Assembly (NCBI GenBank): GCA_024123915.1
Contig: CP099650.1
Coordinates: 124,001 to 188,000, forward strand
Direction: 5' to 3'
Origin: Oxalobacteraceae bacterium OTU3CAMAD1
Lineage (GTDB): Bacteria; Pseudomonadota; Gammaproteobacteria; Burkholderiales; Burkholderiaceae_D
DNA length: 64,000 nt
This document shows, one piece after another, positions 48,931 to 58,191 of the stretch. Both the position numbers and the translations under genes were made by a program. Each line of letters begins with the position of its first letter. Position 1 is the stretch's first letter. The notes below the pieces were generated by a model, which was not told the origin of the DNA, made no database searches, and saw nothing but the letters and a program-made list of their open reading frames with translations.

Positions 48931-49109
48931 CGGTGGCGTGGCGATGCGATCCGGCCCCGGGTTCATGCCTGAAATGTACGAGATGTGTTTAATTTACAAA
49001 AATTTCCGCAGCGGAAGGATTTAATGGGGTAAAACAGGCGACAATGTCTGTCTATGTGCAGCGATAACGCGTGATTGCGGCTGTTTACCCTCTTTGGAGT
49101 TTTTTCTCG

Positions 49110-49589
49110 ATGTTCGGCTTTTTCAGGTCCCCCACTTTATCGCCGCGCTTGTTGCGTCTGAAGGATTCGGCGTTGTTCGCCACGCTCACACCCCTCGAAC
49201 TGAAAATCGTCGACGGCCTGATGCATGAGCGCCGCTACCTTGCCGACGAAATCATCTTCGACGAGGGCGAGGAAGGCCAGGCGTTGTATGTGGTGATGTC
49301 GGGCCGGGTGCTGGTCAGCCGCGAGGTCGGCGCCGGGCGCGAAGTGGTGGCCGAGCTGTCGGCCGGCGCCTTCTTCGGCGACATGGCGCTGCTGGACGAC
49401 TCGCCGCGCAACGCCCAGACGCGCGCGCTGGAAAACTGCGAGTTGGCGGTGTTCTTCCGCGCCGACTTCATGGGGCTGATGGAAACGGACGCCGTGATCG
49501 GCTACAAGATCGCGCTGGCCCTGGCGCGCCACATCGGCACCCGCCTGCGCGAATGGATGGGCGCCGCGCCGCACTTCGAGGCGCTATGA
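49110..49589 (+). CDS. Cyclic nucleotide-binding (CRP-like sensor) domain protein
   Basis: 159 residues made of one cNMP-binding domain: LFATLTPLELKIVDGLMHERRYLADEIIFDEGEEG, abridged here, then the phosphate-binding cassette FFGDMALLDDSPRNAQTRAL and the C helix ending in HIGTRLREW. There is no helix-turn-helix, so it is a sensor or regulatory subunit rather than a transcription factor. A GGAG lies 9 bases before the ATG at 49110. Its stop overlaps the start of the AI-2E-type permease gene (ATGA), so it may modulate that transporter. Confidence 0.87.
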   Translation: MFGFFRSPTLSPRLLRLKDSALFATLTPLELKIVDGLMHERRYLADEIIFDEGEEGQALYVVMSGRVLVSREVGAGREVVAELSAGAFFGDMALLDDSPRNAQTRALENCELAVFFRADFMGLMETDAVIGYKIALALARHIGTRLREWMGAAPHFEAL

Positions 49590-50713
49590 CGTTCATCCCC
49601 ACCCAACAGCGCGCCGGCCCGGTCGTCTGGAGCGGCATCATCGCCGCCACCTGCGCATTGCTGTTCCTGTTGCAGCAGATGCTGTTCCTGGCCATCCCCT
49701 TCTTGTTCGGCATCGTGCTGTACTACATCCTGCAACCGCCGATGCAGCGCCTGATCCGCATGGGCGTGAGCCTCAACGCGGCCACCATGACGGTCGGCTC
49801 GGTATTCCTGCTGGTATTGCTGATCGCCATCGTGATCGCCGTGCAGTGGGATTCCGGCCCGTCCGTGTCGTGGCAGGACATGCTGGGCAAATACATCAAC
49901 GGCGGACTGGAATTCGTGCGCCAGACGATGCTGTCGCTCGAGCGCGAGTTCCCCATCCTCAAGCAGGTCAAGCTGGCGCGTACCGTCAACAGCCGCGTCA
50001 ACTCGTTCACCGGCACCTTCGTGCAAAAGCACCTGACCGAGATCCTGGTGTCGGTGGCGGCGTGGCTGCCGTCGCTGCTGCTGGCGCCGTTCCTGACCTT
50101 CTTCTTCCTGCGCGACGGCCTGCGCTTCAAGAAATTCCTGGCGCGCGCGGTGCCGAACGCCTTCTTTGAAAAGACCCTGTGCCTGCTGCACGAGGTCGAC
50201 CAGACCGCGCACCGCTACTTCCAGGGCCTGGTCAAGCTGACCCTGCTCGACACGGCGGTGCTGGCGCTGGGCCTGTGGGCGATCGGCGTATCCTCGCCGC
50301 TGGTGCTGGGGCTGATTGCGGCGGTGCTGGCGTGGGTGCCGTATGTCGGCTCCATCCTCGGCTGCGTGCTGGTGGTGATGGTCGCCTCGACCGACGCGCC
50401 CGGCGATCCGTCGGTGGCCTACCTGGCCATCGGCGTGTTCATCCTGGTGCGGCTGCTGGACGACTTCGTCTTCATGCCGTTGACCTTGGGACGCAGCCTG
50501 CACATCCACCCGCTGATCACGGTGCTGATGATCTTCATCGGCGGCTACGTGGCCGGCGTGGCCGGGTTGATGCTGGTGCTGCCGCTGCTCGGCGTGGTCA
50601 TGGTCGTCGGCGAAACGCTGGGGCGTCTGATCACCGATGCGCGCCTGCGCGCGCGCCACCGCAACGCCATCCACCTGCGCAACAAGCAAGCCAGCGTCGG
50701 CCTCGTCACGTAA
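49586..50713 (+). CDS. AI-2E family transporter
   Basis: 375 residues with about eight membrane helices in the arrangement of the AI-2E/PerM family: paired N-terminal helices (ALLFLLQQMLFLAIPFLFG), a third (VGSVFLLVLLIAIVIAV), a long cytoplasmic stretch near 95-150, and a C-terminal pair with LGRSLHIHPLITVLMIF-type sequence (DFVFMPLTLG, HPLITVLMIFIGG). Family members export autoinducer-2, sodium or other small solutes; the substrate is not decided here. Translation is coupled to the cNMP-domain protein by an ATGA overlap. Confidence 0.9.
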   Translation: MTFIPTQQRAGPVVWSGIIAATCALLFLLQQMLFLAIPFLFGIVLYYILQPPMQRLIRMGVSLNAATMTVGSVFLLVLLIAIVIAVQWDSGPSVSWQDMLGKYINGGLEFVRQTMLSLEREFPILKQVKLARTVNSRVNSFTGTFVQKHLTEILVSVAAWLPSLLLAPFLTFFFLRDGLRFKKFLARAVPNAFFEKTLCLLHEVDQTAHRYFQGLVKLTLLDTAVLALGLWAIGVSSPLVLGLIAAVLAWVPYVGSILGCVLVVMVASTDAPGDPSVAYLAIGVFILVRLLDDFVFMPLTLGRSLHIHPLITVLMIFIGGYVAGVAGLMLVLPLLGVVMVVGETLGRLITDARLRARHRNAIHLRNKQASVGLVT

Positions 50714-50720
50714 AACTGCG

Positions 50721-50808
50721 GGGGTCAGGTCCGACATTCGGACACGACCCCAGCTGCGGTACCAGATAGTTACCGATCAGGACGTGTCCGAATGTCGGAC
50801 CTGACCCC
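50721..50808. repeat. 26-bp perfect inverted repeat
   Basis: GGGGTCAGGTCCGACATTCGGACACG at 50721-50746 is mirrored exactly at 50783-50808, with 36 bases between. Each arm also holds a small hairpin (TCCGACATTCGGA), so the element can form a cruciform or a long stem. It lies 8 bases after the AI-2E gene stop and shares the GGTCNGACC style of the other palindrome family. Confidence 0.85.
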
Positions 50809-50901
50809 GCCCTATGATTCCGCCCTAGGCGCGAAAGCCAGACTTGCCCCCACCTTAGGCGCCAATCGGCGCCTTTCACGCTCCGCGTCCGCTAATTTCC
50901 A

Positions 50902-50931
50902 TTGACTTTTGAATGAGAATCGTTATCATTC
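50902..50931 (+). promoter_or_regulatory. Fur box and promoter of the siderophore receptor
   Basis: GAATGAGAATCGTTATCATTC at 50911-50931 matches the Fur consensus (inverted GATAAT-type arms). TTGACT at 50902 and TATCAT at 50924 (16-base spacing) form a promoter overlapped by the box. It lies about 75 bases before the receptor ATG; iron-loaded Fur would shut the gene off. Confidence 0.85.
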
Positions 50932-51003
50932 CTGTTCCGGTCGAAATACCAGTAATTACAATCCTCCCGCCCCCACGTTTCGCCAAACTAACAACAGGAA
51001 TCA

Positions 51004-53211
51004 ATGAATACGCACGCCCGCGCCCACCAGCGTCTCAAACTGAATAAACTCGCCATCTGCGTGGGACTGGCGATGCCCTTCATCGCCCAGGCACAGATCG
51101 CCGACCAGAACAGCACCGTGCTGCCGCAGGTAGAAGTCACCGCCGACAAGATGGGCGACACCACCGAAGGCACCGGTTCGTACACGACCGGCCGCACCCG
51201 CACCGCTTTGCCGCTGGGCCTGTCGCTGCGCGACACGCCGCAATCGGTCTCCGTGGTCACCCAGCAGCGCATCGAAGACCAGGGCCTGGTATCGATCACC
51301 GACGTCATCAACAACGTCACCGGGGTCTCCGTCAACCAATACGAAACCAACCGCGCCGGCTTCACCGCGCGCGGCTTCGACATCACCAATCTGCAAATCG
51401 ACGGCATCCCGACCACCTGGGAGCAGCCATGGAGCTCGGGCGAAGTGGCCGGCAGCCTGGCCATCTACGACCGCGTGGAAGTGGTACGCGGCGCCACCGG
51501 CCTGATGACCGGCGCCGGCAACCCGTCGGCCGCCATCAACCTGGTGCGCAAGCGCGCCACCAGCAAGGAACTGACCGGCTCGGCCGAAATCGGCTTCGGC
51601 CGCTTCAGCGAGCGCCGCGCGCTGGTCGACGTGTCGACCCCGCTGACCCAGGCCGGCAACGTGCGCGCGCGCGTGGTCGGCGAGTACCAGGAAGCGGACA
51701 GCTGGATCGACTCCGCCAGCAATCAAAACAAGACCATCTACGGCACCGTCGAGGCGGACCTGACGCCGAAGACCTTGCTGTCGGCCGGCTTCAGCCGTCA
51801 GGAGACCGATCCGAAAGGCGCGATGTGGGGCGGCCTGCCGTTCTGGTACAGGGACGGCGTGCGCACCAACTATCCGGTGTCGAAGACGTCGGCCGCCGGC
51901 TGGACCACCTGGGGTTCGTCGTACGAAAACTACTTCACCAATCTCGAGCACACCTTCGACAACGGCTGGAAAGTCCGCGCCACCTACACCCGCGGCGACC
52001 GCAAGGGCGACTCGCACCTGCTGTACCTGTCCGGCTTGCCCGACCGCGCGACCGGATTGGGCGTGTCGGCCTTCCCCGGCTCCTACGTCACCAATACCAA
52101 GCAGGACGACGCCGGCCTGCACGCCAGCGGTCCATTCGAGCTGGGCGGGCGCAAGCACGAGGCGGCCTTCGGCTACATGCACTCGAAGCAAAGGTTCAAC
52201 GCCAACAGCCGCGCCGCCGATTTTGGCGGCCAATCGTCGGACGTGGGCAACTTCAACAACTGGAACGCGGACGCCTACCCGACCCCGACCTGGGGACCGC
52301 AGACGTTCTACGAAGGTGGCGTCACCAAGCAGGAAGGCTTGTACGGCGTGGCGCGCTTGTCGCTGGCCGATCCGCTCAAGCTGATCCTCGGCGCGCGCGT
52401 GACCAACTACGAGAAGGACGTCACGCTCAGCTATAGCGCCCCGTACACGATGAAGTACGACAAGGAAGTGACGCCGTACGCCGGCCTGGTCTACGACCTC
52501 AACGACACCTACTCGACCTACGTCAGCTACACCGACATCTTCCAGCCGCAGAGCCAGAAGAACTTCGGCGGCGGCTCGCTCGAACCGGTGATCGGCAAGA
52601 GCTACGAGGGCGGCATCAAGGGCGAGCATTTCGGCGGCCGCCTGAACACCTCTCTTGCCGTGTTCCGCATCAAGCAGAACAACCTGGCGCAGGAAGCCGG
52701 CCTGGTCGACCGCGACGGCAGCGGTCCTGCGGCGCCGGAAGTCTACTACCGCGGCGCCGAGGGCGCCACCAGCACCGGCTTCGAGCTGGAAGCGTCGGGC
52801 GAACTGGCGCGCGGCTGGAACGCCACCGTCGGCTACACGCAATTCAAGGCGGAGGAGGCCAGCGGCGCCGACTTCAACAGCATCTATCCACGCAAGTTGT
52901 TCCGCGTGTACACCACCTACCAGCTTCCCGGCCAACTGAGCGGCCTGACGGTGGGTGGCGGCGTCAACTGGGAAGGCCGCACCTACACGGTCGTCCCGGG
53001 CGCGCCGGCCAACACCAACGGCTTGATCGAGCAGGATTCGTTCAGCCTGGTCAACCTGATGGCGCGTTATGACATCACCAAGCAGCTGTCGGCGCAGTTC
53101 AACATCAACAACGCGCTCGACAAGAAACACTTCGGTATGTTCTCCGCCTACGGCGCCATCACCTACGCCGCGCCGCGCACGGCGTCGGTGTCGCTCAAGT
53201 ACCGCTTCTGA
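51004..53211 (+). CDS. TonB-dependent siderophore receptor
   Basis: 735 residues. A signal peptide (about 1-30, ending FIAQAQ) is followed by a TonB-box region (VLPQVEVTAD), a plug domain (LRDTPQSVSVVTQQRIEDQG; VEVVRGATGLMTGAGNPSAAINLVRKR) and a 22-strand barrel ending SVSLKYRF, with the terminal Phe required for outer-membrane insertion. It resembles the FhuE/FpvA/FoxA group for hydroxamate-type siderophores. A Fur box lies upstream, and a PepSY membrane gene follows 130 bases downstream. Confidence 0.95.
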   Translation: MNTHARAHQRLKLNKLAICVGLAMPFIAQAQIADQNSTVLPQVEVTADKMGDTTEGTGSYTTGRTRTALPLGLSLRDTPQSVSVVTQQRIEDQGLVSITDVINNVTGVSVNQYETNRAGFTARGFDITNLQIDGIPTTWEQPWSSGEVAGSLAIYDRVEVVRGATGLMTGAGNPSAAINLVRKRATSKELTGSAEIGFGRFSERRALVDVSTPLTQAGNVRARVVGEYQEADSWIDSASNQNKTIYGTVEADLTPKTLLSAGFSRQETDPKGAMWGGLPFWYRDGVRTNYPVSKTSAAGWTTWGSSYENYFTNLEHTFDNGWKVRATYTRGDRKGDSHLLYLSGLPDRATGLGVSAFPGSYVTNTKQDDAGLHASGPFELGGRKHEAAFGYMHSKQRFNANSRAADFGGQSSDVGNFNNWNADAYPTPTWGPQTFYEGGVTKQEGLYGVARLSLADPLKLILGARVTNYEKDVTLSYSAPYTMKYDKEVTPYAGLVYDLNDTYSTYVSYTDIFQPQSQKNFGGGSLEPVIGKSYEGGIKGEHFGGRLNTSLAVFRIKQNNLAQEAGLVDRDGSGPAAPEVYYRGAEGATSTGFELEASGELARGWNATVGYTQFKAEEASGADFNSIYPRKLFRVYTTYQLPGQLSGLTVGGGVNWEGRTYTVVPGAPANTNGLIEQDSFSLVNLMARYDITKQLSAQFNINNALDKKHFGMFSAYGAITYAAPRTASVSLKYRF

Positions 53212-53227
53212 TCGACAGGGACGCTGA

Positions 53228-53312
53228 CCCGCACGGCCAAGCGGGGTCGGACCCGACGGGTCCGACCCCTAAGAGGTAAAGCGAGCGTATCGCTAAAAGC
53301 AATCGGGGTTCG
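53228..53312. repeat. GGGTCGGACCC palindromic repeat, copy 2
   Basis: GGGGTCGGACCC-GAC-GGGTCCGACCCC at 53243-53269, preceded by CCCGCACGGCCAAG and followed by TAAGAGGTAAAGCGAGCGTATCGC. Flanks and stem match the copy at 41.6 kb. It sits between the receptor and the PepSY gene, where it could slow transcription. Confidence 0.75.
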
Positions 53313-53341
53313 CCCTTAATTTTTTTTATAGGAGCTCAGAG

Positions 53342-54658
53342 ATGCGCGCCTTCTGGACTTTGGTTCATCGCTACGCCGGCCTGCTCATGGCTGGCTTTTT
53401 GTTTATCAGCGGCGTCACCGGCGCCATCATTTCGTGGGACCACGAGCTCGATGACGTGCTCAATCCGCACCTGATGGAAGCCCACACGGCCGGCCCGGCG
53501 CAAGCGTCGCTGGGGCTGGCGCGGCAGGTCGAGGCGCGCTACCCGGACGTGCGCGTGTCGTACATTCCGCTGCACGCGGAAAAGGGCGAATCGATCGCGC
53601 TCGGCGTCAGTCCGCGCGTCGATCCGGCCACCAAAAAACTGGCCGAGCCGGGCTTCAACCAGGTCTTCGTCGACCCCGTCAGCGGCGCCGAGCTGGGCAA
53701 GCGCGAATGGGGCGCCGTCTGGCCGATCACCAAGGAAACCTTCGTTTCCTTCCTGTACCGTCTGCACTACACCCTGCACATTCCGGAAATGTGGGGCATC
53801 GACCGCTGGGGCATCTGGCTGCTGGGCGGCATCGCCATCATCTGGACCTTGGACTGCTTCGTCGGCTTCTACCTGACGCTGCCGGTGCGTCGCAAGAAGG
53901 CCGACGCTGCTGGTAACAACACGGCACGTGTTGTCGCCCGCGACGACATCGCCGGCGACCTGCCGGCACCGGCCGGCAAATCGTGGTGGCAGCGCTGGCA
54001 GCCGGCATGGAAGGTGCGCTGGAACGGCGGCAGCAACAAGCTCAACTTCGACCTGCACCGCGCCTTCAGCCTGTGGACGTGGGCGCTGCTGTTCATTCTC
54101 GCCTTCACCGCGTTCTCGCTCAATCTGTACAACGAAGTGTTCGCGCCGGTGATGAAGACGTTCTCGCAGGTCACGCCGACGCCGTTCGACACCCGTCCGA
54201 TGGCCGACAAGCATCACCCGATCGAGCCGCGCCTGGGCTACGCCGAGGTGATCCAGCGCGCCAGCAACGAAGCGATCAACCGCAAGTGGGCCGAGCCGGC
54301 CGGTGCCGTGTTCTACTCGCAGGAATTCGGCATCTACGGCGTCAGCTTCTTCACGCCCGGCAATGACCACGGCACCGGCGGCGTCGGCACGGCCGCGCTG
54401 TACTACGACGGCGCGGACGGCCGCCTGCTGGGCGACCGTCAGCCGTGGAAAGGCACGGCCGCCGACATCTTCCTGCAGGCGCAGTTCCCGCTGCATTCGG
54501 GCCGCATCCTCGGCCTGCCGGGACGCATCCTGATCTCGTTCATGGGCGTGGTCGTCGCCATGCTCAGCGTCACTGGCGTCATCATCTGGTGGCGCAAGCG
54601 CGCCTCGCGCGTGACGGTGGCGCAAAAGCGCCAGCGCAACGTCCTGGTTACCGAATAG
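53342..54658 (+). CDS. PepSY-associated membrane protein (siderophore uptake accessory)
   Basis: 438 residues. The N-terminal helix pair (VHRYAGLLMAGFLFISGVTGAIISW, abridged) and the large PepSY-TM layout, with about four helices (near 10-30, 150-175, 235-255 and 390-415) and two periplasmic PepSY-type loops, identify the family. Conserved histidines beside helices (WTLVHRYAG, LHYTLHIPEMWG, LHRAFSLWTW) could bind haem, as in proteins thought to reduce ferric siderophores. It follows the Fur-controlled receptor, consistent with a role in iron release. AGGAG precedes the ATG. Confidence 0.88.
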   Translation: MRAFWTLVHRYAGLLMAGFLFISGVTGAIISWDHELDDVLNPHLMEAHTAGPAQASLGLARQVEARYPDVRVSYIPLHAEKGESIALGVSPRVDPATKKLAEPGFNQVFVDPVSGAELGKREWGAVWPITKETFVSFLYRLHYTLHIPEMWGIDRWGIWLLGGIAIIWTLDCFVGFYLTLPVRRKKADAAGNNTARVVARDDIAGDLPAPAGKSWWQRWQPAWKVRWNGGSNKLNFDLHRAFSLWTWALLFILAFTAFSLNLYNEVFAPVMKTFSQVTPTPFDTRPMADKHHPIEPRLGYAEVIQRASNEAINRKWAEPAGAVFYSQEFGIYGVSFFTPGNDHGTGGVGTAALYYDGADGRLLGDRQPWKGTAADIFLQAQFPLHSGRILGLPGRILISFMGVVVAMLSVTGVIIWWRKRASRVTVAQKRQRNVLVTE

Positions 54659-54671
54659 ATTTTGCAGGGGC

Positions 54672-54704
54672 GAAAAAAAACCGGGAGCTTGCTCCCGGTT
54701 TTCA
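54672..54704 (+). terminator. Bidirectional Rho-independent terminator (PepSY gene / ahpF)
   Basis: AACCGGGAGC and GCTCCCGGTT around TT, with A8 on one side and TTTTC on the other, between the convergent stops of the PepSY gene and ahpF. Confidence 0.92.
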
Positions 54705-54721
54705 TTTGATGCGGCGGTTGC

Positions 54722-56317
54722 TTACGCGGTCATCGCGTGCTTCTCGGCCGATTCCTCGACCACTTCCTCGTCGTCCGAGCGGATCAGGTGATCGAAGGCC
54801 GACAGCGCCGCCTTCGCGCCTTCACCGGTGGCGATGATGATCTGCTTGTACGGCACCGTGGTGACGTCGCCGGCGGCGAACACACCCGGAATCGAGGTCT
54901 GGCCACGGGCGTCGACTTCGATCTCGCCGTGGCGCGACAGCGCCAGCGTGCCCTTGAGCCACTCGGTGTTCGGCACCAGGCCGATCTGCACGAACACGCC
55001 TTCCAGCTCGACCTTCCTAGCTTCGCCCGACACGCGGTCGTTGTAGCTCAGGCCGTTGACGATCTTGCCGTCGCCGTGGATCTCGGTGGTTTGCGCCGAG
55101 GTGATCACGGTGACGTTGGCGAGACTGCGCAGCTTGCGTTGCAGGACCGCGTCGGCGCGCAGCTCGGCGCCGAACTCGATCAGGGTCACATGCTTGACCA
55201 GGCCGGCCAGGTCGATCGCCGCTTCGACGCCGGAGTTGCCGCCGCCGATGACCGCCACGCGCTTGCCCTTGAACAGCGGGCCGTCGCAGTGCGGGCAGTA
55301 GGCGACACCGTGGTTGCGGTATTCCTTCTCGCCCGGCACGTTGATCTCGCGCCAGCGGGCGCCCGTCGCCAGGATCACCGATTTGGCCTTCAAGGTCGCG
55401 CCGGTGGCGGTGGTGATCTCGATCAGCTTGCCCGGCACCAGCTTGGCGGCGCGCTGCGTGTTCATGATGTCGACTTCGTATTCCTTGACGTGCTGCTCCA
55501 GCGCCACGGCGAATTTCGGACCGTCGGTTTCCTTGACCGAGATGAAGTTCTCGATCGCCAGGGTGTCGAGCACCTGGCCGCCGAAACGCTCGGCCAGCAC
55601 GCCGGTCTTGATGCCTTTGCGGGCGGCGTAGACGGCCGCTGCCGCGCCGGCGGGACCGCCGCCGACGATCAGCACGTCGAACACGTCCTTCTTGCTCAGC
55701 TCGGCGGCCTGGCGGGCGCCGGCGTTGGTGTCCAGCTTCGCCAGGATCTCTTCAACGTTGGTGCGGCCCTGGCCGAAATGCTCGCCGTTCAGGAACATCA
55801 TCGGTACCGCCATGATCTGGCGCGCTTCGACTTCTTTCGGGAACACGCCGCCGTCGATGGTGGTGACCTTGATGCGTGGGTTAATCACCGACATCGCGTT
55901 GAGCGCCTGCACCACTTCCGGGCAATTGTGGCAAGTCAGCGAGATGAAGGTTTCGAAGGCGTAATCGCCGTCGAGGTTGCGGATCTGTTCGATGACGGCG
56001 TCGTCGAACTTGATGGTGTGGCCGCCGACCTGCAGCAATGCCAGCACCAGCGAGGTGAATTCGTGGCCCATCGGGATGCCGGCGAAGCGTACGCCGATAT
56101 CGGTGCCGGGGCGGTTGATGCTGAACGACGGCTTGCGCTCGGCGTCGTCGGTGCGCTTGACGAGGGTGATCTTGTCGCTCAACAGGACGATTTCCTGGAG
56201 CAGTTCTTCCATCTCGCGGGCCTTGGCGCTGTCGTCGAGCGATGCGACGATCTCAATCGGTTGCACCACTTTTTCCAGGTAGGTTTTCAACTGGGCTTTG
56301 AGATTTGCATCCAACAT
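54722..56317 (-). CDS. ahpF: Alkyl hydroperoxide reductase subunit F
   Basis: 531 residues. FAD/NADH-dependent disulfide reductase that keeps AhpC reduced. The N-terminal double-thioredoxin domain holds the CHNC centre ([10 protein letters not shown], about residues 128-137), and the C-terminal thioredoxin-reductase-like domain has FAD-binding [18 protein letters not shown], the redox pair in [10 protein letters not shown] and an NAD motif [17 protein letters not shown]. It lies 110 bases downstream of ahpC on the same strand; an intergenic hairpin lies between them. Confidence 0.97.
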   Translation of the reverse strand: MLDANLKAQLKTYLEKVVQPIEIVASLDDSAKAREMEELLQEIVLLSDKITLVKRTDDAERKPSFSINRPGTDIGVRFAGIPMGHEFTSLVLALLQVGGHTIKFDDAVIEQIRNLDGDYAFETFISLTCHNCPEVVQALNAMSVINPRIKVTTIDGGVFPKEVEARQIMAVPMMFLNGEHFGQGRTNVEEILAKLDTNAGARQAAELSKKDVFDVLIVGGGPAGAAAAVYAARKGIKTGVLAERFGGQVLDTLAIENFISVKETDGPKFAVALEQHVKEYEVDIMNTQRAAKLVPGKLIEITTATGATLKAKSVILATGARWREINVPGEKEYRNHGVAYCPHCDGPLFKGKRVAVIGGGNSGVEAAIDLAGLVKHVTLIEFGAELRADAVLQRKLRSLANVTVITSAQTTEIHGDGKIVNGLSYNDRVSGEARKVELEGVFVQIGLVPNTEWLKGTLALSRHGEIEVDARGQTSIPGVFAAGDVTTVPYKQIIIATGEGAKAALSAFDHLIRSDDEEVVEESAEKHAMTA

Positions 56318-56350
56318 GATTTTATTCCTTTTTTACAAATATTTAGGCGT

Positions 56351-56378
56351 ATGCCGGGCCGGACGCCCGGTCCGGCAT
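56351..56378 (-). other. Hairpin between ahpC and ahpF
   Basis: ATGCCGGGCCGG and CCGGTCCGGCAT (12-bp arms, one mismatch) around ACGC, 50 bases after the ahpC stop. There is no T tract, so it is more likely a stabiliser or attenuator that favours ahpC over ahpF than a full terminator. Confidence 0.55.
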
Positions 56379-56427
56379 CGCGGTAACTACTTGTGTGCTG
56401 CGTGCTTCAAGCGCTCAGCTTTACAAC

Positions 56428-56991
56428 TTAGATCTTGCCGACCAGGTCCAGCGATGGGGTCAGGGTCGCTGCGCCTTCGGTCCATTTAGCTGGGCACACT
56501 TCGCCTGGGTGGGAAGCGACGTACAGGGCGGCTTTTACTTTGCGCAGCAGTTCCGACGCGTCGCGGCCGATGCCGTTGTCGTGCACTTCCATCACTTTGA
56601 TCTGGCCTTCTGGATTGATGACGAAGGTACCGCGCAGTGCCAGGCCTTCTTCTTCGATCATGACTTCGAAGTTGCGCGACAGGGTGCCGGTTGGGTCGCC
56701 GATCAGCGGGTAGTTCACTTTCTTGATCGCGTCCGAGGTGTCGTGCCATGCTTTGTGCGCGAAGTGGGTGTCGGTCGACACGCCGTACACTTCCACGCCC
56801 AGTTTGGCGAATTCAGGCTGGTGATCGGCCAGGTCTTCCAGTTCGGTTGGGCAAACGAAGGTGAAGTCGGCTGGGTAGAACATCAGAACGGACCACTTGC
56901 CCTTCAGGGATTCGTCGCTCACGTCGATGAACTTACCGTTAGCGTATGCGGTTGCCTTGAATGGTTTTACTTGGGTATTGATCAGAGACAT
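56428..56991 (-). CDS. ahpC: Alkyl hydroperoxide reductase subunit C (peroxiredoxin)
   Basis: 187 residues, the exact E. coli length. Typical 2-Cys peroxiredoxin: peroxidatic cysteine in [17 protein letters not shown] (about residue 47) and resolving cysteine in [10 protein letters not shown] (about residue 166), with the GGLG-like and YF regions of sensitive peroxiredoxins. The start at 56991 opens [11 protein letters not shown] as in orthologues; upstream in-frame codons are not part of the family. Reduced by AhpF. Confidence 0.98.
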   Translation of the reverse strand: MSLINTQVKPFKATAYANGKFIDVSDESLKGKWSVLMFYPADFTFVCPTELEDLADHQPEFAKLGVEVYGVSTDTHFAHKAWHDTSDAIKKVNYPLIGDPTGTLSRNFEVMIEEEGLALRGTFVINPEGQIKVMEVHDNGIGRDASELLRKVKAALYVASHPGEVCPAKWTEGAATLTPSLDLVGKI

Positions 56992-57054
56992 TGTGGTTTC
57001 CTCGTTGGGGTTGTGAATCATTGAGACGCCAGTGTACGGCTTTTTAGTCCATAT

Positions 57055-57112
57055 GCAAAATTGATTGTTCCAATAGTTTCAATTTGTTTTAACTATGACG
57101 CATGCATATGGG
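57055..57112 (-). promoter_or_regulatory. AT-rich ahpC upstream region, possible OxyR site
   Basis: An unusually AT-rich island in the 300-base gap upstream of ahpC. It contains ATAGTT-N12-AACTAT and further ATAG/CTAT motifs. The spacing fits the OxyR consensus only partly (one of four quarter-sites is perfect, the others incomplete). It is the most likely place for the ahp promoter. Confidence 0.35.
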
Positions 57113-57222
57113 ATAGCTATTATCGCCGTTCCGGCCAGGCGCCGCGCGCGCCTTACTTTTTGGCATGACGGTCGCCTGAGCGGCCGAACGGTAGGGGAAG
57201 CGGTAGGGAGGAAGGCGTGTCG

Positions 57223-57244
57223 GAACGGGCAGAACCGCCCGTTC
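57223..57244 (-). other. Hairpin downstream of the T6SS cargo operon
   Basis: GAACGGGC-AGAACC-GCCCGTTC, 48 bases after the last gene of the vgrG operon. No T tract follows on the minus strand, so termination is only possible. The rest of 56992-57291 holds no gene. Confidence 0.4.
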
Positions 57245-57291
57245 ATGCGTCCGGACGGCTCAACCATCTTACACAGGGCGCCGACGACTGA

Positions 57292-58182
57292 TCAGGGTGT
57301 CCGACGTTTCTGGCCCTCCAGCCAGGCGGCCGGTAGCTTCGCAAACAAGGGGTCGTCGGCCAGCAGGTTGCGCCAGCGCTTGCCGCCGTCGCCCGAATAC
57401 ACCAGCAGATAAGGACTGGGGCCATCGCCTTCCGGCCACGCCGCCGCCAGCCAGATCTCGCGATCGTTGACCACGTAGCTGCTGACCAGCGACGACAAGC
57501 CCGCCGGCAGGCTCACCTTGCTCCAGCGGCGTCCATCGCGCGAGCGCAGCAGCGTTTGCTCGACCGAACCGGTGATCCACCAGCCGCCGCGCTCGGAATG
57601 CGCCAGCTCGACCAGCAAATCCGGGTTGCCCAAGCGCTGCTGCGCCACCACCTGACACCGGCCGATGTCGATGCGCTCGACCAGATAGTCGGCCACCGCG
57701 CCGTCGGGACCGAAGCGCGTCGCCAGCGCCAGCAAGGTATCGCTCGCGCTCACCAGGACAAGATTCGCGTCTTTCAGCGCGTCGAGCGCGCTCTTGTTTG
57801 CATCGAGATGGAGCTGCCGCGGCGACAGGCGGCACTCCTTGCCGCCGCGACGGAAACGATAGCCCTCATCGAGCACCGCCACCTCGACACCGTGCGGCAG
57901 CGCCAGCGTGGCGTCCGCGCGCGCCATCACGCGCCCGGTGGCGCCATCGATGACCGTGCCGCCGGCGTAGATGCGCCCGGCCTCGTCAAGCGACAATGCC
58001 GGCCAGGTCTTGCCCCCGGGCAGAATCGCCACGGTGACGGCAGGCTGCGCATGGATCACGATTTGATGCTGGTCCTCGCTCACCCTGGTTGCGCCAAGCT
58101 GGTAGTCGAAGGCTGCCACGCCGGCCAGCGCGGCCTGCGCCAAGCCCAGGCCCGCCGTCAATACTATGCACAGCAATCTCAT
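57292..58182 (-). CDS. Sec-exported protein, candidate immunity factor for the SleB-like effector
   Basis: 296 residues. A signal peptide (MRLLCIVLTAGLGLAQAALA) is followed by a beta-rich body with repeated blade-like stretches (YFRRGGKECRLSP; TLLRSRDGRRWSKVSLP; LLVYSGDGGKRWRNLLADD), suggesting a small beta-propeller similar to sialidase/BNR-type repeats. It lies 9 bases after the SleB-like hydrolase gene, with AAGGAG before its ATG. Exported location and position immediately after a cell-wall hydrolase in a vgrG operon fit an immunity protein guarding the periplasm. No known immunity family was recognised, so the role is inference. Confidence 0.65.
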   Translation of the reverse strand: MRLLCIVLTAGLGLAQAALAGVAAFDYQLGATRVSEDQHQIVIHAQPAVTVAILPGGKTWPALSLDEAGRIYAGGTVIDGATGRVMARADATLALPHGVEVAVLDEGYRFRRGGKECRLSPRQLHLDANKSALDALKDANLVLVSASDTLLALATRFGPDGAVADYLVERIDIGRCQVVAQQRLGNPDLLVELAHSERGGWWITGSVEQTLLRSRDGRRWSKVSLPAGLSSLVSSYVVNDREIWLAAAWPEGDGPSPYLLVYSGDGGKRWRNLLADDPLFAKLPAAWLEGQKRRTP

Positions 58183-58191
58183 CGATACTCC

